64,000 nt of DNA from Streptomyces parvus (GTDB lineage: Bacteria; Actinomycetota; Actinomycetes; Streptomycetales; Streptomycetaceae), in assembly GCF_032121415.1 (NCBI RefSeq), contig NZ_CP135079.1, positions 5,828,001 through 5,892,000 of the forward strand, given 5' to 3'. The notes under the pieces are model-generated. The model saw only the letters and a program-made list of their open reading frames with translations. It did no database searches and was not told the origin of the DNA. Made by a program: the position numbers and the translations under genes. Of the stretch, positions 33,676 through 45,157 are shown in pieces; positions within the stretch are counted from its first letter, which is position 1; each line of letters opens with the position of its first letter.

Positions 33676-35076
33676 ATGAGTCGCACCGTCATCCACGGTG
33701 GCCTGGTCATCACCGCGTCCGACGAGATCCACGCCGATGTGCTCGTCGAGGGCGGCCGTATCGTCGCGCTGGCCGCCCACGGGACCGACGCCGCCGAGAG
33801 CTGGAGCGCCGACCGGCAGATCGACGCGACGGGCAAGTACGTCATCCCGGGCGGCGTCGACGGACACACCCACATGGAGATGCCGTTCGGCGGAACGTAC
33901 GCCGCCGACACCTTCGAGACCGGCACCCGCGCCGCCGCATGGGGCGGCACGACCACCATCGTCGACTTCGCCGTCCAGAGCGTGGGCAAGTCCCTGCGCG
34001 AAGGGCTCGACGCCTGGTACGGCAAGGCCGACGGCAACTGCGCCATCGACTACGCCTTCCACATGATCCTCGCGGACGTGAACCCGTCCTCGCTCAAGGA
34101 GATGGACCGCCTCGTCTCCGAAGGCGTCACCTCCTTCAAACTGTTCATGGCGTATCCGGGGGTCTTCTACTCCGACGACGGTCAGATCCTGCGCGCCATG
34201 CAACAGGCCTCCGGCAACGGCGGGTTGATCATGATGCACGCCGAGAACGGCATCGCCATCGACGTCCTGGTCGAACAGGCCCTCGCCGCCGGGCACACCG
34301 ACCCCCGCTACCACGGCGACGTCCGCAAGGTCGCCCTGGAGGCCGAGGCCACCCACCGCGCCGTCCAGCTCGCCCGGGTCGCCGGATCCCCCCTCTACGT
34401 CGTCCACGTCTCCGCCGACGAGGCCGTGCAGGAGATCGCCGCCGCCCGCCACAAGGGCCTCCCCGTCTTCGGCGAGACCTGCCCGCAGTATCTGTTCCTC
34501 TCCACCGACAACCTCGCCGAGCCCGGCTTCGAGGGCGCCAAATACGTCTGCTCCACCCCGCTGCGCCCCAGGGAACACCAGGAGACCCTGTGGCGGGGCC
34601 TGCGGAACAACGAACTCCAGGTCGTCTCCACCGACCACTGCCCGTTCTGCTTCTCCGGGCAGAAGGAGATGGGCCGGCGCGACTTCTCCAAGATCCCCAA
34701 CGGCATGCCCGGCGTCGAACACCGCATGGACCTGCTGCACCAGGCCGTCGTGGACGGACGCATCACCCGCCGCCGCTGGATCGAGATCGCCTGCGCCTCC
34801 CCGGCACGGATGTTCGGCCTCTACCCGAAGAAGGGCACCATCGCCCCGGGCGCCGACGCCGACATCGTCATCTACGACCCGGAAGCCGAACAGACCCTCT
34901 CCGCCGAGACCCACCACATGAACGTCGACTACTCGGCGTACGAGGGCAAACGCATCACCGGCCAGGTCGAGACCGTGCTCTCGCGCGGCGAAGTCGTCAT
35001 TGACGGAAGGAAGTTCACCGGCCGCTCCGGCCACGGCATCTACACCCCCCGCGCCACCTGTCAGTACCTCGACTAG
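33676..35076 (+). CDS. hydA: Dihydropyrimidinase (D-hydantoinase)
   Basis: 466 aa amidohydrolase-superfamily enzyme. Metal ligands: DGHTHMEMPF (His-x-His), carbamylated Lys in SFKLFMAYPG, His in MMHAENG, His in YVVHVSADEA, and Asp in VSTDHCPFCF. QTLSAETHHMNVDYSAYEG and TGQVETVLSRGEVVIDG are typical hydantoinase C-terminal segments. It opens dihydrouracil/dihydrothymine to N-carbamoyl-beta-amino acids in the cytoplasm. AGGAG precedes the ATG, and its stop overlaps the ribosome-binding site of the next gene. Confidence 0.95.
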   Translation: MSRTVIHGGLVITASDEIHADVLVEGGRIVALAAHGTDAAESWSADRQIDATGKYVIPGGVDGHTHMEMPFGGTYAADTFETGTRAAAWGGTTTIVDFAVQSVGKSLREGLDAWYGKADGNCAIDYAFHMILADVNPSSLKEMDRLVSEGVTSFKLFMAYPGVFYSDDGQILRAMQQASGNGGLIMMHAENGIAIDVLVEQALAAGHTDPRYHGDVRKVALEAEATHRAVQLARVAGSPLYVVHVSADEAVQEIAAARHKGLPVFGETCPQYLFLSTDNLAEPGFEGAKYVCSTPLRPREHQETLWRGLRNNELQVVSTDHCPFCFSGQKEMGRRDFSKIPNGMPGVEHRMDLLHQAVVDGRITRRRWIEIACASPARMFGLYPKKGTIAPGADADIVIYDPEAEQTLSAETHHMNVDYSAYEGKRITGQVETVLSRGEVVIDGRKFTGRSGHGIYTPRATCQYLD

Positions 35077-35087
35077 GAGATCCCGCC

Positions 35088-36089
35088 ATGGACTTCGGAC
35101 TCGTCCTCCAGACGGACCCGCCCGCCTCCGCCGTCGTCGGCCTGATGCGGCGCGCCGAGCGCAACGGCTTCCGCTACGGCTGGACCTTCGACTCGGCGGT
35201 GCTCTGGCAGGAGCCGTTCGTCATCTACAGCCGCATCCTGGAGCACACGGAGAAGCTGACCGTGGGCCCGATGGTCACCAACCCGGGCACCCGCACCTGG
35301 GAGGTCACGGCCTCCACCTTCGCCACCCTGAACGACATGTACGGCAACCGCACCGTCTGCGGCATCGGGCGCGGCGACTCCGCGATGCGCGTCGCGGGCC
35401 GCCGGCCCAACACCCTGGCCCGCCTCGGCGAGGCCATCGACGTCATCCGGGACCTCGCCGAGGGCCGGGAGGCGACGGTCGACGGGCAGCCGGTGCAGAT
35501 CCCCTGGGTGAAGGACGGGCGGCTGCCGGTGTGGATGGCGGCGTACGGGCCCAAGGCCCTGGCGCTGGCCGGGCAGAAGGCCGACGGCTTCATCCTCCAA
35601 CTCGCCGACCCGTTCCTCACCGAGTGGATGATCAAGGCGGTCCGGGACGCGGCGGCCGACGCCGGACGCGACCCCGGCTCCGTCACCATCTGCGTCGCGG
35701 CCCCCGCCTACGTCGGCGACGACCTCGACCACGCCCGGGAACAGTGCCGCTGGTTCGGCGGGATGGTCGGCAACCACGTCGCCGACCTGGTCGCCCGCTA
35801 CGGCGAGCACTCGGGGATGGTGCCGGACGAGCTGACCGCGTACATCGCCGGCCGCTCCGGCTACGACTACAGCCACCACGGCCGCACCGGCAACCCGGAC
35901 ACCGCCTTCGTCCCCGACGAGATCGTCGACCGGTTCTGCCTGCTCGGGCCCGCCGAGGCGCACATCGAGAAGCTGCGCCATCTGAAGGACCTCGGCGTCG
36001 ACCAGTTCGCCGTCTACAACATGCACGACGCCCGCGAGGCGACCATCGACGCCTACGGGTCCGAGATCATCCCCGCCCTGACCGACTGA
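35088..36089 (+). CDS. LLM-class F420-dependent oxidoreductase in the pyrimidine operon
   Basis: 333 aa, luciferase-like monooxygenase fold: MDFGLVLQTDPPASAVVGLMRRAERNGF, RILEHTEKLTVGPMVTNPGTRTWEVTAS, GIGRGDSAMRVAGRRP, and WMAAYGPKALALAGQKADGFIL. It belongs to the Mer-like F420 group; I believe it matches the TIGR03842 (CPS_4043) family, which I recall as a genomic companion of dihydropyrimidinase. No dihydropyrimidine dehydrogenase is encoded here. It could catalyse the first reduction or a side reaction such as aldehyde oxidation. That is inference. Confidence 0.88.
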   Translation: MDFGLVLQTDPPASAVVGLMRRAERNGFRYGWTFDSAVLWQEPFVIYSRILEHTEKLTVGPMVTNPGTRTWEVTASTFATLNDMYGNRTVCGIGRGDSAMRVAGRRPNTLARLGEAIDVIRDLAEGREATVDGQPVQIPWVKDGRLPVWMAAYGPKALALAGQKADGFILQLADPFLTEWMIKAVRDAAADAGRDPGSVTICVAAPAYVGDDLDHAREQCRWFGGMVGNHVADLVARYGEHSGMVPDELTAYIAGRSGYDYSHHGRTGNPDTAFVPDEIVDRFCLLGPAEAHIEKLRHLKDLGVDQFAVYNMHDAREATIDAYGSEIIPALTD

Positions 36090-36207
36090 CCTCCCCCCCC
36101 GGGGGCCCGTCCCCTGTCCGCTGCCCGTCCGTTACGCGTTCCGTCCGTACGCGCCCCGCCCGCATCGCCCCGCACGGCACCGCTCCCGAGCGAAGGGCTC
36201 CACCGCC

Positions 36208-37743
36208 ATGACCGCCACCGTCCCGCCGACCCCACCGCCCCCGGACGCGATACCCGCGCCCGCCACCCCGTCCGGCCGCGTCGAACTCGCCCCCGGACAA
36301 CTGCCCGACGACCCCCGCTTCGCCAACGACGACCTGCTGCCCGTCCCCGTCGAGCGGCGCACCTGGACGACGTACAACTTCGCGGCCCTGTGGATCGGCA
36401 TGGCCCACAACATCCCGTCCTGGCTGCTCGCCTCCGGTCTGGTGGCGCTCGGCATGGACTGGAAGCAGGCCGTGTTCACCATCGCGCTCGCCAATGTGAT
36501 CGTGCTGGCCCCCATGCTGCTGACCGGCCACGCCGGGCCCAAGTACGGCATCCCCTTCCCCGTTCTGGCCCGCGCCTCCTTCGGGCTCCGCGGCGCCAAC
36601 CTGCCCGCCCTGATCCGGGCCGCCGTCGCCTGCGCGTGGTTCGGCATCCAGACCTGGATCGGCGGCGTCGGCATCTTCACGCTGCTCGGCAAGATCTTCG
36701 GCGGCTGGGCCGGCGCGGCGGAGATCGACGGGCAGCCCTGGACGCTCTGGCTCTGCTTCGTCCTCTTCTGGGCTCTCGAACTGGCCATCATCTACCGGGG
36801 GATGGACACCCTGCGCCGCTTCGAGAACTGGGCGGCTCCCTTCGTCCTGGTCGGCGCGGTCGTGCTGCTCGTCTGGGTCGCGGCCAAGGCGGGCGGATTC
36901 GGCCTGCTGGACCAGCCCTCCGCGCTCGGCTGGGGCGCCGACTTCTGGCCGGTCTTCTTCCCCTCGCTGATGGGCATGATCGCCTTCTGGTCGACGCTCT
37001 CCCTCAACATCCCCGACTTCACCCGCTTCGGCGCGGGCCAACGCGCCCAGATCCGGGGCCAGTCGCTCGGACTGCCGACCACGATGACCTTCTTCGCCCT
37101 GCTCTCCGTCTTCGTCACCTCCGGTTCGCAGGCGGTGTACGGGGTGGCCCTCTGGGACCCGGTCCAGCTCGTCGCCCGGACCGACAACGTCTTCGGCCTG
37201 GTCTTCGGCCTGGTCACCGTGTTGATCGCGACGGTCTCGGTGAACATCGCGGCGAACGTGGTCTCACCCGCGTACGACCTGGCCAACCTCGCGCCCAAGC
37301 TCATCAGCTTCCGCACCGGGGCGCTGATCACGGGCGTGATCGGGGTCGTCATCATGCCGTGGAAGCTCACCGAGACGCCCGAGCTGTACATCTTCACCTG
37401 GCTGGGCCTGGTCGGCGGCCTGCTCGGTACGGTCGCGGGCATCCTGATCGCCGACTACTGGATCGTCCGCCGCACCGTCCTCGATCTGCCCGACCTCTAC
37501 CGGCCGGGCGGCCGGTACTGGTACCGGAGCGGCTGGAACTGGCGGGCGGTCGCGGCCTTCGTGGTCGGCGGCGTCCTCGCGGTGGGCGGATCGCACTCGG
37601 CCCCCGGGAAGGGCCCGTTCCCCGCCGACGGCCTGCTCCCGTTCCTGAAGCCGCTGGCCGACTACGGCTGGGCGGTCGGGCTCGCCTCCTCGCTGCTGCT
37701 GTACGTGGCGCTGACCCGCCGGGAGAGGCCGGTCGGCGGCTGA
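36208..37743 (+). CDS. NCS1-family nucleobase:cation symporter
   Basis: 511 aa with 12 predicted helices. Family landmarks are present: WTTYNFAALWIGMAHNIPSW, CAWFGIQTWIGG, LSLNIPDFTRFG and a conserved SVNIAANVVSPAYDLANL. The family imports uracil, allantoin, hydantoins or cytosine with Na+ or H+ (Mhp1, PucI, FurD). As the last gene of the operon it probably brings in the pyrimidine or hydantoin substrate. The first 40 residues are Pro-rich and cytoplasmic. Confidence 0.92.
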   Translation: MTATVPPTPPPPDAIPAPATPSGRVELAPGQLPDDPRFANDDLLPVPVERRTWTTYNFAALWIGMAHNIPSWLLASGLVALGMDWKQAVFTIALANVIVLAPMLLTGHAGPKYGIPFPVLARASFGLRGANLPALIRAAVACAWFGIQTWIGGVGIFTLLGKIFGGWAGAAEIDGQPWTLWLCFVLFWALELAIIYRGMDTLRRFENWAAPFVLVGAVVLLVWVAAKAGGFGLLDQPSALGWGADFWPVFFPSLMGMIAFWSTLSLNIPDFTRFGAGQRAQIRGQSLGLPTTMTFFALLSVFVTSGSQAVYGVALWDPVQLVARTDNVFGLVFGLVTVLIATVSVNIAANVVSPAYDLANLAPKLISFRTGALITGVIGVVIMPWKLTETPELYIFTWLGLVGGLLGTVAGILIADYWIVRRTVLDLPDLYRPGGRYWYRSGWNWRAVAAFVVGGVLAVGGSHSAPGKGPFPADGLLPFLKPLADYGWAVGLASSLLLYVALTRRERPVGG

Positions 37744-37779
37744 CGCCCCCGGCCTGGTCGCCTGCCGGGCCTCGGCCCG

Positions 37780-38541
37780 CTACACGGGGGTGATGCTGCG
37801 GCCCAGCAGAGCCGAGACGTCCACCGTCCGGTCTGCCGAGGGAGTGGCCGTGGGCACCGGCCGGTCGAAGCCGGAGAAGTCCACGGTCCCTTCCCCGTCG
37901 GCGTTCCGTACGGTGATCCGCACCGGGTACGGCGTGCCCTCCGCGGCCACATAGGCCGTCAGGCGCTCACCACCCTCGGCCCGGGTCACCGGGACGGTCG
38001 GCGCGCCGTTCACCTCGGTCTTCGCGCCTTTGGTCAGCGTGTCGAGGTCGGCGGTGCCGACGTTGTCCGTGACCAGCTCGCGGAACGTGTCGAGGTCGCA
38101 GACCTCGGTCACCTCCAGCAGCCGGGGGTCGTCGGCCGACGCCTTCATGTAGCGGCCGTCGAGGATCGCGTCGAAGGTGGAACCACCGATCGGCACCTGG
38201 TTCTTCCAGAAGGCGGCGTCCGGCTTCAGCCAGACGTCGTCGCCGCGTTTCACGATCTCGACCGAACCGTCGTCGCCCATGTCCACCCCGCCCGCGCAGT
38301 TCCCCTCGCGGTCCAGCGTGAGGTCGACGCTCATGTCCTCCCCGATCCCGTCGACGCTGCCGCGCGCGCTCAGGTGCAGGGACCGGACGTCGACCAAGGC
38401 GTCGCGGGCGCGTTCGGCGATCTCCTCGGCGGGGAGCGTGTCGATGTCGTCGTCAGCCTGCGCGAGGCTGCCACCCGTCACGGTGAGAGCGACGGCCGCC
38501 GCACCCGCGGCCGCCCGGGCGGCCCATCGGTGTCCGCTCAC
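37780..38541 (-). CDS. Secreted protein of unknown function (LppX/LprG-like)
   Basis: 253 aa with signal peptide (AARAAAGAAAVALTVTGGSLAQA) and no lipobox Cys. The mature part starts DDIDTLPAEEIAERARDALVDVRSLHLSARGSVDG, a pattern seen in LolA/LppX/LprG-like lipid-binding folds. It holds two Cys (NCAGG and EVCDLD) that could form a disulphide outside the membrane. Transcription converges with the NCS1 gene. The exact role is unknown. Confidence 0.8.
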   Translation of the reverse strand: MSGHRWAARAAAGAAAVALTVTGGSLAQADDDIDTLPAEEIAERARDALVDVRSLHLSARGSVDGIGEDMSVDLTLDREGNCAGGVDMGDDGSVEIVKRGDDVWLKPDAAFWKNQVPIGGSTFDAILDGRYMKASADDPRLLEVTEVCDLDTFRELVTDNVGTADLDTLTKGAKTEVNGAPTVPVTRAEGGERLTAYVAAEGTPYPVRITVRNADGEGTVDFSGFDRPVPTATPSADRTVDVSALLGRSITPV

Positions 38542-38741
38542 GTCGCCTCCTCGAAAAGGCCCCGGTCAGGGCGTACGGACCTGGATGACCGGCACATTCG
38601 AGCGTACGCCGGGAGAGGGGGCGCCGCCCGGCGCACGTACGGAGAGTGAAGCGCCACGGTGTTTTCGGACACGGAGCGTGGGCAAAGCTGCGGTGATCCC
38701 GCCCGGGGTCATGCCCGCACGCAGCATGAAGGAGACCATCG

Positions 38742-39128
38742 ATGAACCTGTTCACGGGGACGCGGAGCAAGGGCGGCGCGGCCGCGGGGAGGCGCCCCCG
38801 GTCCGCCCCGCGGGCGCTCGCCGCCGCGGCGACGGTGGCCGCGCTGGCGGTTTCGGTCACGTCGGCGACCGCGACCGCCGCCCCGGCCGCGATCCCGCCC
38901 GGCCTGTCCTGCGACACCGGCAAGCACGCCATCGACGACTACACGGGCTTCGCGCTCTGCCGCAACAACGGCAGCCAGACACAGACCTTCTGGGTGCATC
39001 TCGTCTGCGGCTGGTCCCCGGACGTCGACGGCAACCACGTCACCCTCCGGCCCGGTGAGTCCGGCCAGTCCACCGCCCACTGCGGGAGCCTCGGGACCGG
39101 TATCGGCGAGATCCACGTACGCCCGTGA
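38742..39128 (+). CDS. Small secreted Cys-containing protein (128 aa)
   Basis: A long Sec signal peptide (to about residue 46, ATATA|APAA) precedes an 82-residue mature protein with four Cys: LSCDTGK, ALCRNN, HLVCGWSPD and AHCGSLGTG. Two disulphides are likely. The domain is beta-rich and compact. AGGAGA lies before the ATG. I do not recognise the family; many streptomycetes secrete small proteins like this with unknown roles. Confidence 0.75.
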   Translation: MNLFTGTRSKGGAAAGRRPRSAPRALAAAATVAALAVSVTSATATAAPAAIPPGLSCDTGKHAIDDYTGFALCRNNGSQTQTFWVHLVCGWSPDVDGNHVTLRPGESGQSTAHCGSLGTGIGEIHVRP

Positions 39129-39297
39129 TGCCGGAGCTGTGAGAACCGGCAACACGTGCCGCACCGGCCGGACGCGCGACGGCTGGAGCGGTCCGAACGG
39201 TTGAGCGTGCCGCCTCCTCTCGTTACCCTCCAGTAAGTAGGTGTGGGCGCAGCCGGGACGACCGGCCGGCCCGCGACACGAGGGAGGCGGCACGCCC

Positions 39298-40806
39298 ATG
39301 TCCTCAGCGGAGCCCACCGAAGCCGAGCCGACCGAAGCTGGGTCCACCGAGCAGACCGGCCCGGTCGTACGGGAGTCCGGTCGCGGCCCCCGTCCGGCGG
39401 CCCCCGTCCCGCCCGCGCTGCCCGGACTCGCGGAGAGCGCCCGCCGGCTCGCCGACGCCACCACCACCTCCACCGCACTCGTGGCCGACGCCCTCGCCCG
39501 TATCGAGGCCACACAGCCCACCCTCAACGCCTTCCGGCATCTGCGGGCCGCCTCGGCGCTCGCCGAGGCCGCGGAGGCCGACCGGAGGCTGGCGGCGGGG
39601 GAGCGGCTGCCGCTCCTGGGCGTGCCGGTCGCCGTCAAGGACGACACCGATGTGGCGGGCCTGCCCACGCACTTCGGCTGCGACGGCGATCTGCCCCCGG
39701 TCGCCTCCGACAGCGAGGCGGTCCGCCGGCTGCGCGCCGCCGGGGCCGTCGTCGTCGGCAAGACCAACTCCTGCGAACTGGGCCAGTGGCCCTTCACCGA
39801 AGGAACCGCCTTCGGCGCCACCCGCAACCCGTGGAACACCGCACACACCCCGGGCGGCTCGTCCGGCGGTTCCGCCGCCGCCGTCGCCGCCGGGCTCGTC
39901 CCCGCAGCCCTCGGCTCGGACGGCGCCGGATCCGTGCGCATCCCCGCGGCGTGGACGCATCTCGTCGGCATCAAACCGCAGCGCGGGCGCATCTCGGTCC
40001 ACCCGCACAGCGACTCCTTCCAGGGGCTCACCGTGAACGGCCCCCTCGCCCGTACGGTCGCCGACGCCGCGCTGCTCCTGGACGCCGTCGCCGGGGCGCA
40101 CCCCGAGGACTTCCACCGCCCGCCCGCCGTGCGCGCCGCCGACGCCGCCCGCCGCGACCCGGGGCGTCTGCGCATCGCCCTCGCCTGGCGTCCCCCGCTC
40201 ACCCTCACCGGTGCCGGACCCGACCCTGAGGTGCGCCGGGCCGTCACCGCGCTCGCCGAGACCCTCGCCCGGCTCGGCCACCACGTAGAGGAGGCGCGCC
40301 CCCGGTACGGGCTGATCGGCCTCGCCTTCGTGCCCCGCGCCACCGCGGGCATCGCCGAATTCGCCGCCCGGCACCCCGAACCTGCCCTGCTCGACCCGCG
40401 CACTCGCAGCGCCCTGCGCACCGGGACGCGGCTGGGCGGCCGGGCGGTGCGGGCCGCCCGCGCCCGCGAAGTGCGCCAGCACCGCAGGATCGGCGCCCTC
40501 TTCGACGCCTCCGGGTTCGATGTGCTCCTCACCCCGACCACGGCCGCGCCGCCGCCCCGGATCGGCAGGTTCGACGATCTGAGCGCCTGGCGCACCGACG
40601 TCGCGATGGCCGCCGCCTGCCCCTACGCCTGGCCGTGGAACGTCCTCGGCTGGCCCGGGGTGAACGTCCCGGCCGGCTTCACCCGCTCCGGCCTCCCGGT
40701 CGGGGCCCAGCTGCTCGGCCCCTCCCGCAGCGAGGAACGGCTCATCTCGCTCGCCGCGCAACTGGAGGACGACCTCCGCTGGTTCGAGCGCCGGCCGCCG
40801 GTCTGA
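39298..40806 (+). CDS. Amidase-signature family protein
   Basis: 502 aa from ATG 39298, with GGAGG upstream. The amidase Ser-cisSer-Lys triad is present: Lys in VAVKDDTDV, Ser in GGSSGGSAAAVAAG and Ser in SDGAGSVRIPAAW. The first 30 residues are acidic and repetitive (EPTEAEPTEAGSTEQ), then a helical region begins. Members hydrolyse amides such as acylamides, indole-acetamide or aryl-acylamides; the substrate here is unknown. It is followed, in the same frame after its stop, by a decayed LuxR fragment. Confidence 0.9.
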   Translation: MSSAEPTEAEPTEAGSTEQTGPVVRESGRGPRPAAPVPPALPGLAESARRLADATTTSTALVADALARIEATQPTLNAFRHLRAASALAEAAEADRRLAAGERLPLLGVPVAVKDDTDVAGLPTHFGCDGDLPPVASDSEAVRRLRAAGAVVVGKTNSCELGQWPFTEGTAFGATRNPWNTAHTPGGSSGGSAAAVAAGLVPAALGSDGAGSVRIPAAWTHLVGIKPQRGRISVHPHSDSFQGLTVNGPLARTVADAALLLDAVAGAHPEDFHRPPAVRAADAARRDPGRLRIALAWRPPLTLTGAGPDPEVRRAVTALAETLARLGHHVEEARPRYGLIGLAFVPRATAGIAEFAARHPEPALLDPRTRSALRTGTRLGGRAVRAARAREVRQHRRIGALFDASGFDVLLTPTTAAPPPRIGRFDDLSAWRTDVAMAAACPYAWPWNVLGWPGVNVPAGFTRSGLPVGAQLLGPSRSEERLISLAAQLEDDLRWFERRPPV

Positions 40807-41061
40807 CGGACGACCATCACGCCCCGGCCGGAGGTCCTCACCCGCCGTGAGCGCGAGGTCGCCGCCCCGGCCGCCCCGGGTTTCGGCAACGAGGAGACCG
40901 CCCTCCACATGGTGGCCGGCCACTGCACCGCCCGGCCCCGTGCCAGCCGCGCGATGTTCGAGACCGGCGCCCGCGACCGGGCCCGGCTCGTGGTCCCGCG
41001 TACGAGTCCGGGCTGGTCGAGCCCGGTCGTGGGGCGACGGGAGCCCGGCCCGGGCCGCTGA
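40807..41061 (+). pseudogene. Remnant of a NarL/LuxR-type response regulator C terminus
   Basis: Read after the amidase stop, the frame gives LTRREREVAAPAAPGFGNEE, then MVAGHCTARPRASRAMFETGARDRARLVV, which aligns by eye to the usual 'LTpREREVLaLvArGlSNeEIA ... vKtHvsRamtKLgARDRaqLVV' of LuxR HTH domains. The recognition helix is ruined. From 40998 the expected ending AYESGLVEPG appears only in another frame, so there is a one-base indel near 40997. No start codon, ribosome-binding site or receiver domain precedes it. It appears to be non-functional debris of a regulator. Confidence 0.75.
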
Positions 41062-41123
41062 CGCGTCCACGGTGGGTAAAGCCGTGCGGGGGCCTTGTGG
41101 AGCCCGGCACGCCGAGGAGATAT

Positions 41124-41135
41124 CTTGATGTCAAG
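41124..41135 (+). promoter_or_regulatory. Palindrome upstream of icd
   Basis: CTTGATGTCAAG has perfect 5-bp arms (CTTGA/TCAAG) and sits 31 bases before the GTG of icd. TATCTT at 41121-41126, overlapping it, could be a -10. This is the most AT-rich spot in the upstream region and probably lies in the icd promoter. Confidence 0.5.
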
Positions 41136-41165
41136 CAATGTTGCAGACGTGGAGCGGAGCACCCG

Positions 41166-43388
<2,223 letters not shown>

Positions 43389-43401
43389 CATGACGTGAGC
43401 C

Positions 43402-43466
43402 GGGGGCGGCCGCGTCGCCCCCGTCCGTGACCGCCCCGGTCGGCCCTGGTGCCGACCGGGGCGGTC
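43402..43466 (+). terminator. Two tandem hairpins after icd
   Basis: The first pairs GGGGGCG (43402-43408) with CGCCCCC (43416-43422). The second pairs GACCGCCCCGGTCGG (43429-43443) with its exact 15-bp complement at 43452-43466 around an 8-nt loop. Placement 13 bases after the icd stop and stem strength make this a convincing terminator, although without a T tract. Confidence 0.8.
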
Positions 43467-43547
43467 CGCGTGTGAGCCCCCCCCGAACGGGTGGGGTTGC
43501 GGAGCCGTACGGGTGCCCGGGGCAATCCGGCCGCCTCCCGGTTCCGA

Positions 43548-45131
43548 ATGAGGACCGTGAGGACCAACCGCACCGCCCTGACCCGCAACACCCTCGCCGC
43601 GCTCAGCGGACTGCTCGCGGGGTTCGCCGCGCTGACCGTCGCCGAACTCGTCTCGGCCGCCGTCAGACCCGAGGCGAGCCCCGTCACGGCGGTCGGCGGA
43701 GCCGCCGTCGACCGGACGCCCGCGGGGGTGAAGGACTGGGCGATCCGGACGTTCGGCGAGAACGACAAGATCGTGCTCCAGCTCGGCATCGTCGCCACGC
43801 TCGCCCTCTTCGCCGTCGCCGTCGGCCTGCTGGCGCTGCGCCACCGGCGTACGGGCTCCGCCGCCGTCCTGGTCTTCGGCGCGGTCGGAACGGCGGCCGC
43901 CGTCAGCAGGCCGGACTCCGCCGGGTTCACCGACGGGCTGCCGTCCCTGGCCGGCGCGGTGGCCGGGGCGATCCTGCTGTACGTCCTCGTCGGCAGGCTC
44001 ACCCGGCCGCGCACGGTCGCCGGGGAGGAGGGCGAGAGCGGCTGGGACCGGCGGGGCTTCCTGATCGCGGCGACCGCGGCGGCCGCCGCCTCCACCGCGG
44101 CGGGAGCCGCCGGCCGGGCGCTCAACGGCCGCGGCGCCCGGGACGCCATCGCCTCCCGGGACGCGGTACGGCTGCCCGCCCCGGCCTCGCCCGCCCGGCC
44201 GATCCCGGCGGGAGCCCGGCCGAGGGTCCGCGGCATCAGCCCGTTCACCACGCCCAACGACACTTTCTACCGGGTGGACACCGCCCTCGTGGTCCCCAAG
44301 GTCGACGCGAACACCTGGCGGCTGCGCGTCCACGGCAAGGGCATCCGCCAGGACCTGGAGTTCAGCTACCAGGATCTGCTGGACCGCCCGCTGATCGAAC
44401 GCGAGATCACCCTGTGCTGCGTCTCCAACGAGGTCGGCGGCCCCTACATCGGCCACGCCCGGTGGATCGGCGTCCGGCTGGCCGATCTGCTCAAGGAAGC
44501 CGGGGTGAAGCCTCCGTCCCGGGGCGGCAAGGCGGACCAGATCATCGCCCGCTCGGTGGACGGCATGACGCTCGGAACCCCCGTCGAGGACGTCATGGAC
44601 GGCCGGGACGCGATGCTCGCCGTCGGCATGAACGGCGAACCGCTGCCGTTCGTCCACGGTTTCCCCGTCCGGATGCTCGTGCCCGGACTGTACGGATACG
44701 TCTCGGCCTGCAAGTGGATCGAGGACATCGAACTCACCACGTTCGACGCCTACGACGCGTACTGGGTGAAGCGCGAGTGGGCGCGGAAGGCCCCGATCAA
44801 GACCCAGTCCAGGATCGACACCCCCAAGCCCTTCGCACGCCCCGATGCGGGCACGGTCGTGGTCGCCGGGGTGGCGTGGGCCCAGCACCGGGGCATCGAG
44901 AAGGTCGAGGTCCGGGTGGACGACGGACCCTGGCGGCCCGCCCGACTCGCCGAACAGGCCACCGCCGACACCTGGCGCCAGTGGACCTACCCCTGGAAGG
45001 CGACCCCCGGCAGCCACACCCTCACCGTCCGCGCCACGGACGGGACGGGCGAGACCCAGACCGAGAAGCGCACAAAAACCGTCCCGGACGGGGCGAGCGG
45101 GTGGCACTCGGTGGTCGTCACCGTCGACTGA
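43548..45131 (+). CDS. Membrane-bound molybdopterin oxidoreductase (sulfite oxidase/YedY-like)
   Basis: 527 aa. About four N-terminal helices (residues 10-35, 75-95, 102-120, 125-150) precede a Tat-like segment WDRRGFLIAATAAAAAST and a Moco domain: RGISPFTTPNDTFYRVDTALVVP, molybdenum-ligand Cys in ITLCCVSNEVGGPYIGHARW and MLVPGLYGYVSACKWIEDIEL. The C-terminal domain is the Mo-co dimerisation Ig-like fold (GVAWAQHRGIEKVEVRVDDGPW). It is probably a periplasmic-facing sulfite- or sulfoxide-type oxidoreductase. GTG 43557 is an alternative start. Confidence 0.9.
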   Translation: MRTVRTNRTALTRNTLAALSGLLAGFAALTVAELVSAAVRPEASPVTAVGGAAVDRTPAGVKDWAIRTFGENDKIVLQLGIVATLALFAVAVGLLALRHRRTGSAAVLVFGAVGTAAAVSRPDSAGFTDGLPSLAGAVAGAILLYVLVGRLTRPRTVAGEEGESGWDRRGFLIAATAAAAASTAAGAAGRALNGRGARDAIASRDAVRLPAPASPARPIPAGARPRVRGISPFTTPNDTFYRVDTALVVPKVDANTWRLRVHGKGIRQDLEFSYQDLLDRPLIEREITLCCVSNEVGGPYIGHARWIGVRLADLLKEAGVKPPSRGGKADQIIARSVDGMTLGTPVEDVMDGRDAMLAVGMNGEPLPFVHGFPVRMLVPGLYGYVSACKWIEDIELTTFDAYDAYWVKREWARKAPIKTQSRIDTPKPFARPDAGTVVVAGVAWAQHRGIEKVEVRVDDGPWRPARLAEQATADTWRQWTYPWKATPGSHTLTVRATDGTGETQTEKRTKTVPDGASGWHSVVVTVD

Positions 45132-45157
45132 CCGCGACGGTCCGGGATGTCATGCCC

